Shown here piece by piece: positions 1 through 11,839 of a stretch of DNA of 64,000 nucleotides (positions within the stretch are counted from its first letter, which is position 1; every line of letters starts with the position of its first letter). The notes under the pieces were generated by a model, which did no database searches, was not told where the DNA came from, and saw only the letters and a program-made list of their open reading frames with translations. The DNA lies in the NCBI GenBank assembly GCA_037783415.1, contig JAZGTN010000064.1:1475001-1539000 (forward strand). The letters run 5' to 3'. The position numbers were made by a program, and so were the translations under genes. This stretch comes from Leptasterias polaris (taxonomy: Eukaryota; Echinodermata; Asteroidea; Forcipulatida; Asteriidae).

Positions 1-139
1 TGTACCACAGGGGCTATTTCCGACCGTATGTGCCAAGGTGGAAACTCACAACTTACTTGATTATTAAACTCATTGTATATGTATGATTACTATATTACTG
101 TTGTTAAATTTCATTGGGCCTTGTGTGCCCACATGATTT

Positions 140-412
140 AAGTCAGTTCTACTGACACGGTTGGGGTCAGGTGTACCCCCATGATAAGTCAGTTCTACTG
201 ACACGGTTGGGGTCAGGTGTACCCCCATGATAAGTCAGTTCTACTGACACGGTTGGGGTCAGGTGTACCCCCATGATAAGTCAGTTCTACTGACACGGTT
301 GGGGTCAGGTGTACCCCCATGATAAGTCAGTTTTACTGACACGGTTGGGGTCAGGTGTACCCCCATGATAAGTCAGTTCTACTGACACGGGTGGGGGCAG
401 GTGTGCCCCGTG
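140..412. repeat. 46-bp hairpin minisatellite, six copies
   Basis: Six head-to-tail copies of a 46-bp unit start at 140, 186, 232, 278, 324 and 370; the last is diverged at its 3' end. Each unit contains two inverted repeats: GTCAGT-TCT-ACTGAC, and GGGGT...ACCCC with a 7-base loop. The copies are nearly identical and there are no unique spacers, so this is a tandem array and not a CRISPR-like structure. No gene is visible in the flanks (1-139 and 413-1340); 1135-1260 is an A/T-rich low-complexity tract. Confidence 0.9.
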
Positions 413-1339
413 TGCGGTTTTTACGTGCGACAGGATGGCCAAACAATTTGTCGGCATCCCGCACAAAGTTTTCTGGAAAATAAAACAGTTTTTCAAGGCT
501 GTGACATTCATTCAAACAATTTGTTTCTTTGTCTCATTCGATTCTGTGTATAAGGTTGGGTTATGGCACAAAGTTTCATATTTAGCCAAAGAAATTGTTG
601 ATAATTTCTTCCCTGGCAGCGGCCCCTGTTACCGCAGCAGCAATGTCATTATCTTCATTGTCTTCATCGTCTTCACTGTCGTCTTCGGCGCCGTCTTCCT
701 GATCATTCGGGATCAAGATGAGGTTCTCTCAATACCTTGCTAATGTTAAAGAGCACACAGGGCAACAATAATATCACACGCTCTCTCGGGTATAATTTGC
801 ATGCCATATGGCCAAGCAGACAACGTAATTTGTTCTTCAGCTGCCCGTTAACTTGCTCTATATTACTGCTCTTGTGGTGGTTTGAGATCTGCATGACAAA
901 AATATAACCAAAACTAAAAATGAAACAAGCGTTTTAAATAGAAAACATTGAAAATTGTAATGATTCAACAGCAAAAGCCGTCGGGGAGAAACCAAGCAAT
1001 TGTCACTGATGGCATCTTATTCAAGTTTGTATGCCAGATGCGGTATAATGGCTAGGATTTGGCATTTTGCGGGTTGGGAAACTGTTGAACTACTCTCTCA
1101 AAAGTATTAATGCCAACCCCTCCCCCAAAGTAAATATTTATAATAATAAATAAATAAATAAATAAGTAAATAATAAACAATAACATTGATAAATTTTTGT
1201 TTTTAAATAAATCCTTAATAACAACATGAGGTAAAATAAAATATTATAAATAAATGTATTATTTATCTATCGTTCAAGCCTACCCCTCACTTTTTATGAC
1301 TCCCTTGAAAATGTACATGTTGTGTATCATGCCTACCCA

Positions 1340-4300
1340 TGAATGAGAAAAGTGCTGTCCGCTCAAAACAAGACCATCGAGCTGTGAAACTGCTTGAATC
1401 ACACACAAAGCGAATACAAGACGACCGAGTCCTATACGTTTAATACGCTACACCTATTCTACGATCAGATGATAACATAAAGTTTCATGCTCCAAAAGAA
1501 GCTGTCCTGCCAATCTTGAGGAGGACAGAGAAACATCTTGAATCCCATCCGGTGTCTGCAGAGAAGCACAACGAGCTGATCAAGAAACTAGTTGATGCTG
1601 GACACGTGAGAATTTTGCCAGAGAAAGAAGCATCCATAACTAATGAATCCTGGTTTATCCCACATCATCTTGTAGAACATAACGGGAAGTACCGATTGGT
1701 GTTCAACTGATCTTTCAAATACGTCAACCAGATACTGAATGAGCACCTACTTCCAGGGCCAAGTCTAGGTGCCTCACTCATCGGTGTAACGCTACGCTTC
1801 CGCCAGCATGATGTAGCAATATCTGGAGATATAAAAGCAATGTTCCATCAAGTAAAGTTACTGCCAACTGACAGATCTCTTTTCCGGTTCCTGTGGCGAA
1901 ACATGAAGGTTGATGCGAAGCCAGACGTTTATGAGTGGCAGGTTCTCCCCTTCGGCTCAACCTGTAGTCCGTGCTGTGCCACTTATGCCTTAAGGAGACA
2001 CGCCTTCGACCACAAAGAGATGTTCCCAGAAGTGGCAGAGTCAGTGGACAAGTCATTCTACGTCGATAACTGTCTTGACAGCCTTCCTCAGGTAGCTGAA
2101 GCTAAAACTCTAGTCCACAAGATGCGCGACCTACTCTCAGATGGGGGATTTGAGATACGACAGTGGGTAAGCAATTTTCCTGAGGTTAGTAGAGGATCTT
2201 CCCCCAGAAGCCCGCTCAGATGGATGTGATCTATGGCTATCATTTGGTGAGACTAATACAGTGGAGCCTACGCTTGGCCTTCAGTGGGACTGTACTACTG
2301 ATGAGTTGCATTACCGCCATAAGGAAGTTGACTGCGACAACCTCAACATGAGAAATATGTACAGGATACTCGCTAGTCAGTATGATCCTATTGGATACCT
2401 CACCCCATTCACCGCGAGAGCCAGAGTTGGAAGACTAAACAGAGCTGGGATGATGTTCTTGATCCTGGTGACCTACGAGACCGATGGCAGACATGGCAAA
2501 ATGAGTTACCAAATTTGACCAACGTCAAACTCTGCAGATGCTACCTACCCATTGGCATTCCTCGGGAGACAACAAGTCACCAACTCCATGTCTTTTGTGA
2601 TGCGTCTGAAAGGGTCTACGGTGCAGTAGCGTATCTTAGAACAGAGGACAGTGAGGGCAACAAACATGTCAGCTTCGTCATGGCCAGATCCAGGGTTGCC
2701 CCTAAGAAGCAACTATCCATGCCTCGCCTGGTGCTCTCTGCAGCACTGGCAGGGGCTCAGCTGTGTGTTTTCCTTCGGAAAGAGTTGACTCTACCTCTGC
2801 CACTTGTATTCCTGTGGAGTGACTCTACAACTGTTCTCACATGGTTGAAATCAGAATCTTGCCGCTACAAGGTCTTCGTGGGAACCAGAGTAGCAGAGAT
2901 CCAAACCCTAACTGATGTTAATGATTGGCGGTATGTTGACACAAAGAATAACCCTGCTGATGACCTCACAAGAGGAAAAACTCTGCTTGACCTTGCACAG
3001 CCCTCCAGATGGCGAGATGGACCCCCATTCTTGATGTCAGCTCAAGACCAATGGCCTGCACAACCACAAGCACATCCTCAGGACATATCAGAGGTGAAGA
3101 AGTCCACATTCTGTGGTGTAGTAACAATAGAGGCAACTGACGTACCAGACATATCACAGCACAAAACCTGGGACTAGCTTGTCTCAGCATGCAAACTTCG
3201 TCAAGACGGGCGGCTCAGAAGGAGCACATAGCCGATCAGCGGTCTGAAGTTGAACTTCGCCCTTATCAGCGGGCCCAATGTAGCAGTTTTCCAGAAGAGT
3301 ACGCTGCCCTTAAAGCAAACAAGGAGCTCCCACGGAACAGCAGACTTCTGGAACTTGCTTCAGAGCTTGATGAAACTTGTGGTATCATCCGAGTGGGTGG
3401 ACGTCTCAGACGAGCTGAAGATACACTAGAAGTATTTAAGCATCCGATTGTACTCGACCCCGCTCACCCAATCACACAACTGATCATCCAAGACTACGAC
3501 ACGAAACTCATGCATTATGGTCCAGAGCGTCTTCATGCAGAACTTCGCCGCAAGTTTTGGATTTTACGCGGAAGACAAGCCATCCATAAGCATCAGCGCC
3601 AGTGCCACGAGTGTCAGAAATGGCGAGCCAAACCACATATTCCAAAAGATGGGTGATTTGCCACCGTCTTCGCATCCACAAACCTCCATTTTGTTCCACT
3701 GGAGTGGATTGCTTTGGTCAGATGACTATCAAGATTGGCAGAAGAAATGAGAAGCGTTGGGGCATCATTTTTAAATGCATGACTACCAGAGCAGTACATC
3801 TTGACCTGCTTGACAGTTTGGACACTGATGCTTTCCTGATGGCTCTCAGACGATTCATCGCTAGACGGGGAAAACCCTACGAGATTTTGTCTGACTGTGG
3901 TACCAATTTCAAGGGTGGATGCTCTGAACTCCAGAATGCCTTCTCTTCTATGGAGCCAAACCTACAACTGGAGCTTGCCAAGTACCAAGTGAAGTTCGTG
4001 TTCAACCCACCAAAGGCCCCCCATTTCGGAGGAGTGTGGGAGCGGGAAATCAAATCCGTCAAAGATGGCCTCAGGGTCTCCCTCAACGACCAAACTGTTC
4101 CAGAGCCAGTACTGCGCACATTTCTTATCGAGGTTGAAGGCATTCTCAACTCAAAGCCATTAGGGTACGTGTCTTCAGATACTGCAGACCCAGATCCAGT
4201 CACTCCAAATCTTTTTCTAATGGGTAGTTATGACGCATCATTACCACAAGTCGTCTATCCATCAAGGGATCTCCTAGGCAGGCGCCGTTGGAAGCATAGT

Positions 4301-4634
4301 CAAGTGCTCGCTGATCATTTCTGGTCAAGATTCATTAAGTTCTACTTGCCAGACCTACAGAGACGTCAGAAGTGGCAGACTAAACTCAGCCGAAGTGTCC
4401 CCCAATGATGTCGTTATGATTGTTGATCCAACCCTCAACAGAGCTCAGTGGCCCATTGGTAGAATTGTTGAAACGTTCCCAGGCTCAGATGGCCACATCC
4501 GAACCGCAAGCGTGAGGATTAGAGACAAGATCTACACTCGCCCTGTTGCAAGGCTGATACAGCTCCCAGAGATGACCGATTCCGATGCCAAGGAAGATGG
4601 CGAAGAAGTCCCTACCGAGACCTATATAAGTTAA
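1340..4634 (+). pseudogene. Decayed BEL/Pao retrotransposon pol (RT, RNase H, integrase)
   Basis: Successive plus-strand reading frames give a BEL/Pao-type pol in the expected order. The N-terminal reverse transcriptase part (from about 1516) is interrupted by a TGA after KYRLVFN. The palm carries DIKAMFHQVKL and the Pao-type catalytic YVDN (about 2060). RNase H follows (LHVFCDAS at about 2585; WSDSTTVLTWLK at about 2815; ADDLTRG at about 2955). Next come the zinc-binding H/C region of integrase (CHECQKWRAKPH at about 3605), its catalytic core (DCGTNFKGG at about 3894; HFGGVWEREIKS at about 4023) and a C-terminal domain typical of Pao integrases (VVMIVDPTLNRAQWPIGRI at about 4410). Several frame changes and stops separate the blocks, and I see no gag or protease upstream, so this copy is dead and 5'-truncated. 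Family and order are clear; the exact element ends are not. Confidence 0.9.
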
Positions 4635-5670
4635 AGTTATCTACATAGAAGAGCTTTTTTTTAAAGTTAAATTTGGCGTCCAAATTTACGGGCGGCTGTA
4701 CGAAAGCACCTTAAGACATTTGTTGTAATAGCGCCCTCTCTCGAATCAAACTGTCCAATGTTTCCATGATCATACCAATCGCCATTTTAGAAGTCATAAT
4801 CCTAATCACGTAAATTCCTCAAATAATTCCTAAATATCCAGGTCGATTTTATCTTCGAATCATTTCCCTTAATAATCACTGCCCCGTGCGTACTTCATAA
4901 CAGTGAGTATTATTTTAGTTATTGCCAAAGATGATTTTCTGGAGATTTGTTATTCCATGTTACTCACGTTTGGATTTGTTTACATGTAAACAGTGAGTGT
5001 TGCCAATACATAGTCTGTTATTAAACCTATGTAAGGCCCTATCATAGCATATCAAGATGATTATTGTTACATGCCCAATATGTATAATTGATTGGGGTTA
5101 ATTTGTCTTTTCTCTTTAGAACCACGGGTATATGATCAACCAATAAACAGTCCAGTTAAAGTTCAAACCTGTGCACTACTGGTTTGTTAATGGTGCACGG
5201 CTTTCATGTTTCTGACTGTGCTGTGTCTCTTTCACAAACACCCGCCGGGTGGCGACGTCTCTGGACATATAGCGACCAGATAAATAACGATGCCCTAAAT
5301 CATAGATAGACTATCTAAATGTTGTGGGCCTGCTATGAGTAATAAGTGTCCAAAACAAACGAGGAACAAAAATGTTTAACCAGCTTGCATGAAAAACTGT
5401 GACAGAGTGACACATGTGCTCTAAAGCCAAGCCAAGCTCAATGTTGCCTCCCCTGATTGGTTGCTTATGCTCAGACTCGACTATCCCGCCAAATAAAACT
5501 GCCGACGATAAAGCAAGAGATATGATTGGCTACAAGTATCATTTTTTATTTTTTGTTGTTGTGATACACCACCAACCTACATGAAGAAATCAATAAAGTA
5601 GTACAGCAGCAATGCGTGACCCGGATTTTACTTTCCCCCGTGAAACGCTTGCGTATGTTTGTGACTGACC
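4635..5670. other. Intergenic; possible 3' LTR of the BEL/Pao element
   Basis: There is no coding region here. A T-rich stretch just after the pol stop (about 4650-4662) could be the end of a polypurine/LTR junction, and AATAAA-like signals occur near 5143 and 5500, so part of the tract may be the Pao 3' LTR. No second LTR copy is present in the window to confirm this. Confidence 0.3.
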
Positions 5671-5841
5671 TGTAGCAGTATGCCATTAGCAGACTGACTC
5701 AAGTCTAATGTTTATTTCCCATCATGCATCACCTTATAGCATAGCTGTTCACATGTATGTTACTATGCTCGTTTCATCTTGAATAAAGCTCGACTAGCCT
5801 CTAATTTAACGAAGTTGTCAACCTTCTTTATATGGTGTCAG
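5671..5841 (+). mobile_element. Probable 5' LTR end and primer-binding site of a Ty3/gypsy element
   Basis: A TG-starting tract with an AATAAA signal (about 5781) ends at about 5832 and is followed directly by TGGTGTCAG (5833-5841). That sequence has the form of a tRNA-primed primer-binding site: TGG matches the CCA end of a tRNA. A gypsy-type gag starts 30 bases downstream. The LTR start is a guess because no 3' LTR is present for comparison. Confidence 0.45.
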
Positions 5842-5870
5842 TACGTACAGGATTTATTTCTTAACACATC

Positions 5871-7390
5871 ATGGCCACTTTCGGCTCTATTGGAGAATTT
5901 TTCAACAAGAAAGAAACATGGTTAATGTACACCGATCGTCTTGGTGAATATTTCACGGCGAACAATATCACAGACGCAACACGCAAAAATAATAATATAA
6001 TAATAACGGCGGAATTTGCTAAAGCGCCTTTTCCCAAGGATACAAAGCGCATACGAGAAAATAGAAACTTAATGGTTGAAGAGGTAAGTTTTTAAGTTCT
6101 TTCTGAACTGAGAAATGGAGATGGAGTTCCTGAGAGGTTGTGGCAGATCATTCCAGAACTTTGGAGCCGATGAAGAAAAGAACATTTCCCCAGCATGTTT
6201 TTTAGTTATTGGGCGGATGAATGATATGGCAGATGATGAACGGGTGGTGCGAGTTGGGACGTGGCGTTCCAAACAGTCAGCAATAATTATAGCCAGGAGT
6301 CTGGTGGATGAGTGACTTGAAGACAAGTAGAACAATTCTGAAGGTGATACGTTTTTGTACAGGAAGCCAGTGGAGATCGTGTATTAGCGGAGTGGTATGA
6401 GTGCGAGCAGGAAGGGCAAACACAAGTCGGGCTGCCTTGTTTTGTAAGCGTTTGGGAGTCGACCGAGGTCTTTCTGGCTGAGACCACTTAACAGAGAACT
6501 GCAATAATCCAGGCGCGATAGGACAAACGCCCTCACTGCAATGTGACATGTTGCAAACGGGCCATACTTAAATACGTCGTTGGTTCACGAAAATATAAGC
6601 TGATCAGCGATCTTCTTGCCCCAAAGAAACCCAACGAGGCTACACACATAGAGCTAGTAGATAGAATAGAGAAGCATTTCAAGCCTACAAAGTCTAGCAA
6701 CATCGCCCGTTTTCAGTTCAACAGCCGATACCGACGGTCTGGTGAAACGATTGCTGAATATCTAGCACTATAGTAGCACTGCGTGCACTCTCAAGCGACT
6801 GCAACTATGGACAAAATCTTGATGAGATGCTGAGAGACCGGCTTGTTTGTGGTGTGCAGGATGAACGTATCCAGAAATCCCTGCTTGCCCAACCAGAGGA
6901 CAAACTCGACCTCTAACGCACAGTGGAACTTGCACAATCAATGCAGCTTGCAGGTGACGAGGCTAAAATGCTGACAGCCTCTTCCAGTGCCATTGCAGAA
7001 TCAAGTTCCAGCGTCAATGCTTTCAAAGAGAAACAAGCTCAACTCTCAAAGCCAAGTAAGTCCAATCAATGGCAACAATCTACACGCACTAGACCAACAC
7101 AGCAACAACAGCCCAGAAAACCTTGTGGAAATTGCGGTACTTTTCACAATTAGAGGCGTTATTGTCCAGCCTATGGCAAAACTTGTCACATACAAGTGCA
7201 ACAAAAAGAATCACTACGGTGATTACTGCAGAGGCAGACGCCGCATCTATACCGTCATCGCATACCGTCAACCCCGACTCCTACTCAGAGGAGGATGACT
7301 CTATCGTGGATGAGCAAGAACTTTTTCACATTCAAGCCCTGGATCAAACCAACCTAAACTTAAAGTATGACATCCACGCTACACTTGTGG
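5871..7390 (+). pseudogene. Broken Ty3/gypsy gag with CCHC zinc knuckle
   Basis: The gag begins MATFGSIGEFFNKKETW at 5871, typical of gypsy-type gag. It is interrupted at about 6066-6540 by an antisense LINE fragment and resumes from about 6563 (ILKYVVGSRKYKLISDLLAP). It continues through several stops and frame changes to a nucleocapsid with CGNCG...H (about 7120) and CHKCNKKNHYGDYC (about 7187). Shortly after this the gypsy sequence is replaced by a LINE reverse transcriptase at about 7390. There is no protease, RT or integrase, so the element is incapable of movement. Confidence 0.8.
6066..6540 (-). mobile_element. 3' fragment of a CR1/L2/jockey-type LINE ORF2, antisense
   Basis: On the minus strand two frames give the conserved C-terminal tail of LINE reverse-transcriptase proteins. 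These are RLQNKAARLVFALPARTH, HDLHWLPVQKRITFRIVLLV and then FWNDLPQPLRNSISISQF ending KNLKTYLFNH. It sits inside the gypsy gag, whose frame breaks on one side and resumes on the other, so it inserted after the gypsy element. There is one frameshift between the two halves and no RT palm is present, only the last roughly 150 residues. Confidence 0.8.
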
Positions 7391-8800
7391 TGAACCATGA
7401 TATCTTCACAGTTAACCATGATATCTTGATGCGTAAATTAGAACATTATGGTATCCGAGGAATAGCCCTCGACTTGTTTAAAAGTTACTTATGTGATAGA
7501 TCCCAATATGTTTTGTGTAATTCTGTAAAATCTACAGATCGGCCTATTACTTGTGGTGTACCACAGGGCTCTGTATTGGGTCCCTTATTATTTATCTTGT
7601 ACATTAATGACATCTGCAATACATCAGAAAAAATTACATTTTGTTTATTTGCAGATGACACAAGTTTGTTGTATACTGATAAAAATGTAGACTTAGCTGT
7701 GCAGAACCTTAATCTTGAGCTCCGGGAAATCACTACTTGGCTTTTAGCTAATAAATTATGTATAAATGTTCTCAAATCAAATTATATTATATTTTGTGCT
7801 AGCCAGTACAAGTACACTCAGTCTGTTCCTTTGATTTTAAATAATATCAATCTTGAACAGGTTGAGGGTACTAAATTTCTGGGAATACATATTGATGAGA
7901 ATTTGACTTGGAAGAAACATATTGACACTATAACAGCTAAAATATCAAAAAATATAGGTATAATGAATCGTCTTAAATATTTCCTTCCCAGTAGCATATT
8001 ACTGACCTTGTACAACTCTTTTATATTACCCTATCTTAATTACTCAATTTTAACTTGGGGTAGTCCAACTCCTAAATGTAACAAACTGCTCACTCTCCAG
8101 AAGCGTGCAGTTCGGGTCATTTCTAAAGCTGACTATTGTGATCACTCTGGGCCGCTTTTTGATAATTTAAAACTGTTAAAATTCGTTGACCTTTATCATT
8201 TTAACTTAGGAAAATTTATGTATAAATATATGAATAATGTTTTACCTGCTTGTTTCAACTCTTGTTTTACACTAACCTCGAACATCCATTCCTATTATAC
8301 TCGCAGCACTGCTAGGAAAAATCTTTTTGTTAATTATTGTAGAACCACGTTGTCCAAAAATGGTGTTGTCCAGCGTGGCACTTTATTCTGGAATAGTCTG
8401 GATGACTCTTTTAAATCGTTACGAACTCTTTCTATTTTTACTAAAAAACTAAAAAATCGTTTTTTAAATCAACGCTAAAATACTGTATGTAAATTTTGTA
8501 ATGGAAATAACAACGGCCTTATTTCTGTCTTACACCCGTTATGTCCTGTCTTTTCATGTTTGTCTGTCTTTTTGGTCTGTCCGTCCATAGGCTGGGGAAC
8601 AAAAGCTGTTGCTTCTCCCCGGACCTAGATGTTGCCATTGTTTAAAGTTCACATTTGTTATCACTTTTATAAAATGTATGTGTACTTTCATTTTGACTAT
8701 AATTATTTTAACATTCTGTATTTTTCACTTTGTATTACTGTAGTTTGTGCAACATTGAATAAACGTATTCTGATTGATTGATTGATTGATTGATTGAATG
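7390..8800 (+). mobile_element. 5'-truncated jockey/CR1-like LINE with (TGAT)n 3' tail
   Basis: An uninterrupted reading frame from about 7390 to the stop at 8478 encodes the C-terminal two thirds of a non-LTR reverse transcriptase. It shows CGVPQGSVLGPLLFILYIND, the catalytic FADDTSLLYT (about 7650), the thumb region KFLGIHIDENLTWKKHI, and a C-terminal part ending FTKKLKNRFLNQR. A 3' untranslated region of about 280 bases follows, with AATAAA at 8757, then a tail of TGAT repeats (about 8775-8797), the usual end of such elements. The N-terminal endonuclease and fingers are missing. The lack of stops suggests a young insertion. The open frame also runs upstream into gypsy gag remnants (from 7123), giving a 451-residue chimeric ORF. 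Confidence 0.88.
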
Positions 8801-8948
8801 GCACACATGTTCCCGAAATGATAAAAAGCCGATGAGGTCAAGCCCGCTCGCTCGTGTGTCAGCAAGCAACAACAGCGAGGCATAGCCAACCACTATGTTC
8901 ATTACTGAGCATAAGGCCTTGACTGAAACCTTGATTTGCATAAAATTA

Positions 8949-9784
8949 TGGCGAGCCAAAGTAGCATTTATTAGCATTGGCAACGTCTTTAAAACAATTA
9001 AGAGATATCTCTAAAAGATTTAGAGATATCTCTAAAGATTTAGAGATATCTCTAAATATATTTTGAGATATCTCTAAATATTTAGAGATATCTCTTAATC
9101 GTTTGAAAGACAAATTATTTTTCTTAATAAGTGACACACAGAACATAATTTTTTGTCAATGATTTAAAGATATCTTTAAATGATTAAGAGATATCCCGAA
9201 TTAATTTAGAGATATCTCTAAATGTTTTAAAGATATCTTTAAATCATTTAAATGATTTAGAGATATCTCTAAACGATTTAGAGATATCTCTAAATGAATT
9301 AGAGATATCTCTGAATGAATTAGAGATATCTCTAAATCGGTTACGGTTTCGTCGAATCACACAATACCATGCTCTGCACAATCAAGTAAATGGAGTTGCC
9401 ATGAGTGGCTTTCAAGTTACCGATGATGACAGTCAAGTATTGCATTTCAAGTCAATGCTGATGCCAATTACTTTCATATCGTAAGTAATCACAATGTTGT
9501 CAATACAAATACCGTATTTTAAGAAGCCCGTGTTACCAACCTTTTAAAAACAGGTCAATGCTGTTGCCAAATAAAATATGGGGTACGGATATCTGTAAAT
9601 GATTTAGAGGTATCTCTAAATATTTTAGAGATATCTTTAAATCATTCAGAGATATCTTTAAATGATTTAGAGATATCTCTTAATCATTTAAAGATATCTT
9701 TAAATACATTGAAGACATCGTCGATGGCATTAAACAAAAATTAAATACGTTGCTAATGCAAATAAATGTTACTTTGGCTCGCCA
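8949..9784. mobile_element. Foldback element, copy 1, with arrays of AGAGATATCTCT palindromes
   Basis: The termini are inverted repeats: TGGCGAGCCAAAGTAGCATT at the left and the complement of TGGCGAGCCAAAGTAACATT at the right. Both are flanked by TA, as expected for a TA target duplication. Inside each terminus is an array of degenerate units around the perfect palindrome AGAGATATCTCT: about 13 at 8999-9340 and about 6 at 9585-9715. The arrays flank a unique core of about 250 bases (about 9341-9590). There is no coding capacity. The second copy at 9908-10655 is in reverse orientation. Confidence 0.85.
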
Positions 9785-9907
9785 TATACAATTCTGGTGC
9801 ACTTAATCAAGCTCAATGTTCTTTTCTCCTAAACTCTATGCAACATTTCATATTACACACTCATTTTGCCCATCTCACCATTAGTATGTGTGCATAACAA
9901 TTTTATA

Positions 9908-10655
9908 TGGCGAGCCAAAGTAACATTTATTAGCATTAGCAACGTCTTTAATTTGGGTTTAATGCCATCGACAAGGTCTTCAATGTATTTAAAGATATCT
10001 TTAAATGATTAAGAGAAATCTCTAAAAGATTTAGAGATATCTCTAAAAGATTTAGAGATATCTCTAAAGGATTTAGAGATATCTCTAAAAGATTTAGAGA
10101 TATATCTAAAAGATTTAGAGATATCTCTAAATCATTTACAGATATCTGTACCCCATATTTTATTTGGCAACTGCATTGACTGTTGTTAAAATGTTGGTAA
10201 CACGGGCTTCTTAAAATACGGTATTTGTATTGACAACATTGTGATTACTTACGATATGAAAGTAATTGGCATCAGCATTGACTTAAAATGCAATAATTGA
10301 CTGTCATCATCGGTAACTTGAAAGCCACTCATGGCAACTCCATTTACTTGATTGTGCAGAGCATGGTATTTTGTGATTCGACGAAACCGTAACCGATTTA
10401 GAGATATCTTTAAATGATTTAGAGATATCTCTAAATGATTTAGAGATATCTCTAAATGATTTAGAGATATCTTTAAATCATTCAGAGATATCTTTAAATC
10501 ATTCAGAGATATCTTTAAATCATTCAGAGATATCTGTAAATGATTTAGAGATATCTCTTAATCATTTAAAGATATCTTTAATGAAGACATCGTCGATGGC
10601 ATTAAACAGAAATTAAAGACGTTGCTAATGCTAATAAATGTTACTTTGGCTCGCC
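9908..10655. mobile_element. Foldback element, copy 2, inverted relative to copy 1
   Basis: It has the same TGGCGAGCCAAAG termini with flanking TA on both sides. The core (about 10141-10395) is the reverse complement of the copy 1 core. The left array (about 9985-10135) and right array (about 10397-10580) again consist of AGAGATATCTCT-type palindromes separated by AAA/ATGATTT. The two copies are separated by only about 120 bases (9785-9907, no gene), so the pair forms a large inverted duplication. It contains no ORF. Confidence 0.85.
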
Positions 10656-10680
10656 ATAGTAGTGTGAATGTGCTTGCAAC

Positions 10681-11230
10681 CTAGCAATAGTGGAAGTTGT
10701 GCAAATAAGTTTGCTGAAATTGTCCACCTCTATCTGTGGTAATTACTGAAGGTACACCAAACGTAGCTATCCAGTTTTCAACAAATGCCTTACCGACAGT
10801 TTCAGCCGTTATATTAGGGATTGGTATAGCTTGGGGCCAACGTGTGAATCGGTCTATGCAAGTAAGTAAATAGCAGAAACCATTGGAAGAAGGTAATGGG
10901 CCAACAAGATCTATGTGTACATGACTAAAACGAGCGTCAGGAGTTGCGAAGGTACCTATCGGTGTCACTGTGTAACGATGTACCTTAATTGGCACGTTGA
11001 CACTGAATGCATTGTTTAGTCCAAGTTCGAACATCTTTGTTAATGGATGGCAAAACAAATCGTTGAGTGATTAAACGTTGGGTAGCTCTAATACCAGGAT
11101 GTGATATGGCATGAATTGCATTAAAAACACTACGCCTGAAATCAGGAGTGATATATGGACGTGGGTGACTAGTAGAGGTATCACATAATATGGTGTTCTG
11201 TGATGTCAAAATTGGCATTTCTTCAAAATG
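10681..11230 (-). pseudogene. Ty3/gypsy integrase fragment
   Basis: Two overlapping minus-strand frames encode a gypsy integrase. The zinc-binding region ([20 protein letters not shown]...CIQC) lies at about 11130-10990. The catalytic core starts [17 protein letters not shown] (first acidic residue) and continues through [20 protein letters not shown] to [15 protein letters not shown] (second acidic residue). The coding sequence stops at 10681, before the third catalytic acid, just inside the boundary of the foldback element. A frameshift separates the zinc and core parts. Confidence 0.85.
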
Positions 11231-11399
11231 AAAACTAGACGATTCACGCAGCTTTTTTAGCTCTTCGTCTGTCTTCTGCTGAAGTTATATCAACATACTC
11301 CCTAAGCAAAGAACTAGTCCTATCACAGTTAGGTATAGCAAACATAGGGCTAGGTGAAATTACGGATGAGCTACATCCTAAAAACTCTCAACTCAGTAA

Positions 11400-11765
11400 C
11401 AGTATCGATTAACGTTGTTTCTAACATCTACTGCTAAGGAAAAATGCCTTAGAAAATCTGCACCAAGAATAGGAAAAGGTATAGCTGCGATGATAAAAAT
11501 CCATTTGTATGAACGTCTCAGTCCTAAATCTAAGGTCATAGATCTTTCTTCATAGGTGGCAATGGGAGATTTGTTAATTGCTTGTAATGTGTAAGGGCTA
11601 CTGTTAAGTTTGTCTCTATTGGTAGGTGGTAAAACACTAACTTCCGCGCCAGTGTCGACTAAGAATTTCGTACCAGTGATCTTATCGGTAACATAAAATA
11701 GACGACTTTGAATTTGGCCAGACGAACTTGTCGTCCCCAGTTGCTGGCGTTCTAGTTTTCCTGAT
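11400..11765 (-). pseudogene. Ty3/gypsy aspartic protease fragment
   Basis: Reading the minus strand through 11700-11400 gives VTDKITGTKFLVDTGAEVSV, with the DTG(A) active site of retroviral-type aspartic proteases. ILGADFLRHFSLAVDV, the typical second conserved block (ILG-D-L), follows. It lies between gag and integrase of the same antisense element. The sequence goes almost directly into the integrase region, so reverse transcriptase and RNase H have been deleted. Confidence 0.8.
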
Positions 11766-11839
11766 GTGATTCAAAAGAACATGGTTTTACACATTTTGTT
11801 GCTTTGGTTCCGAAACGCCAGTGGTACCAGCATTCGGAC

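Noticed and set aside
140..412. CRISPR-like repeat array
   Set aside because: Units abut with no variable spacers and the host is an animal genome; it is a minisatellite.
435..743. 102-residue plus-strand ORF
   Set aside because: No recognisable domain, no splice context, and it directly abuts a minisatellite; repetitive IFIV codons near the end look like chance.
8946..9146. Short ORF rich in LEIS/RDIS repeats
   Set aside because: It is just the translation of the AGAGATATCTCT palindrome array.
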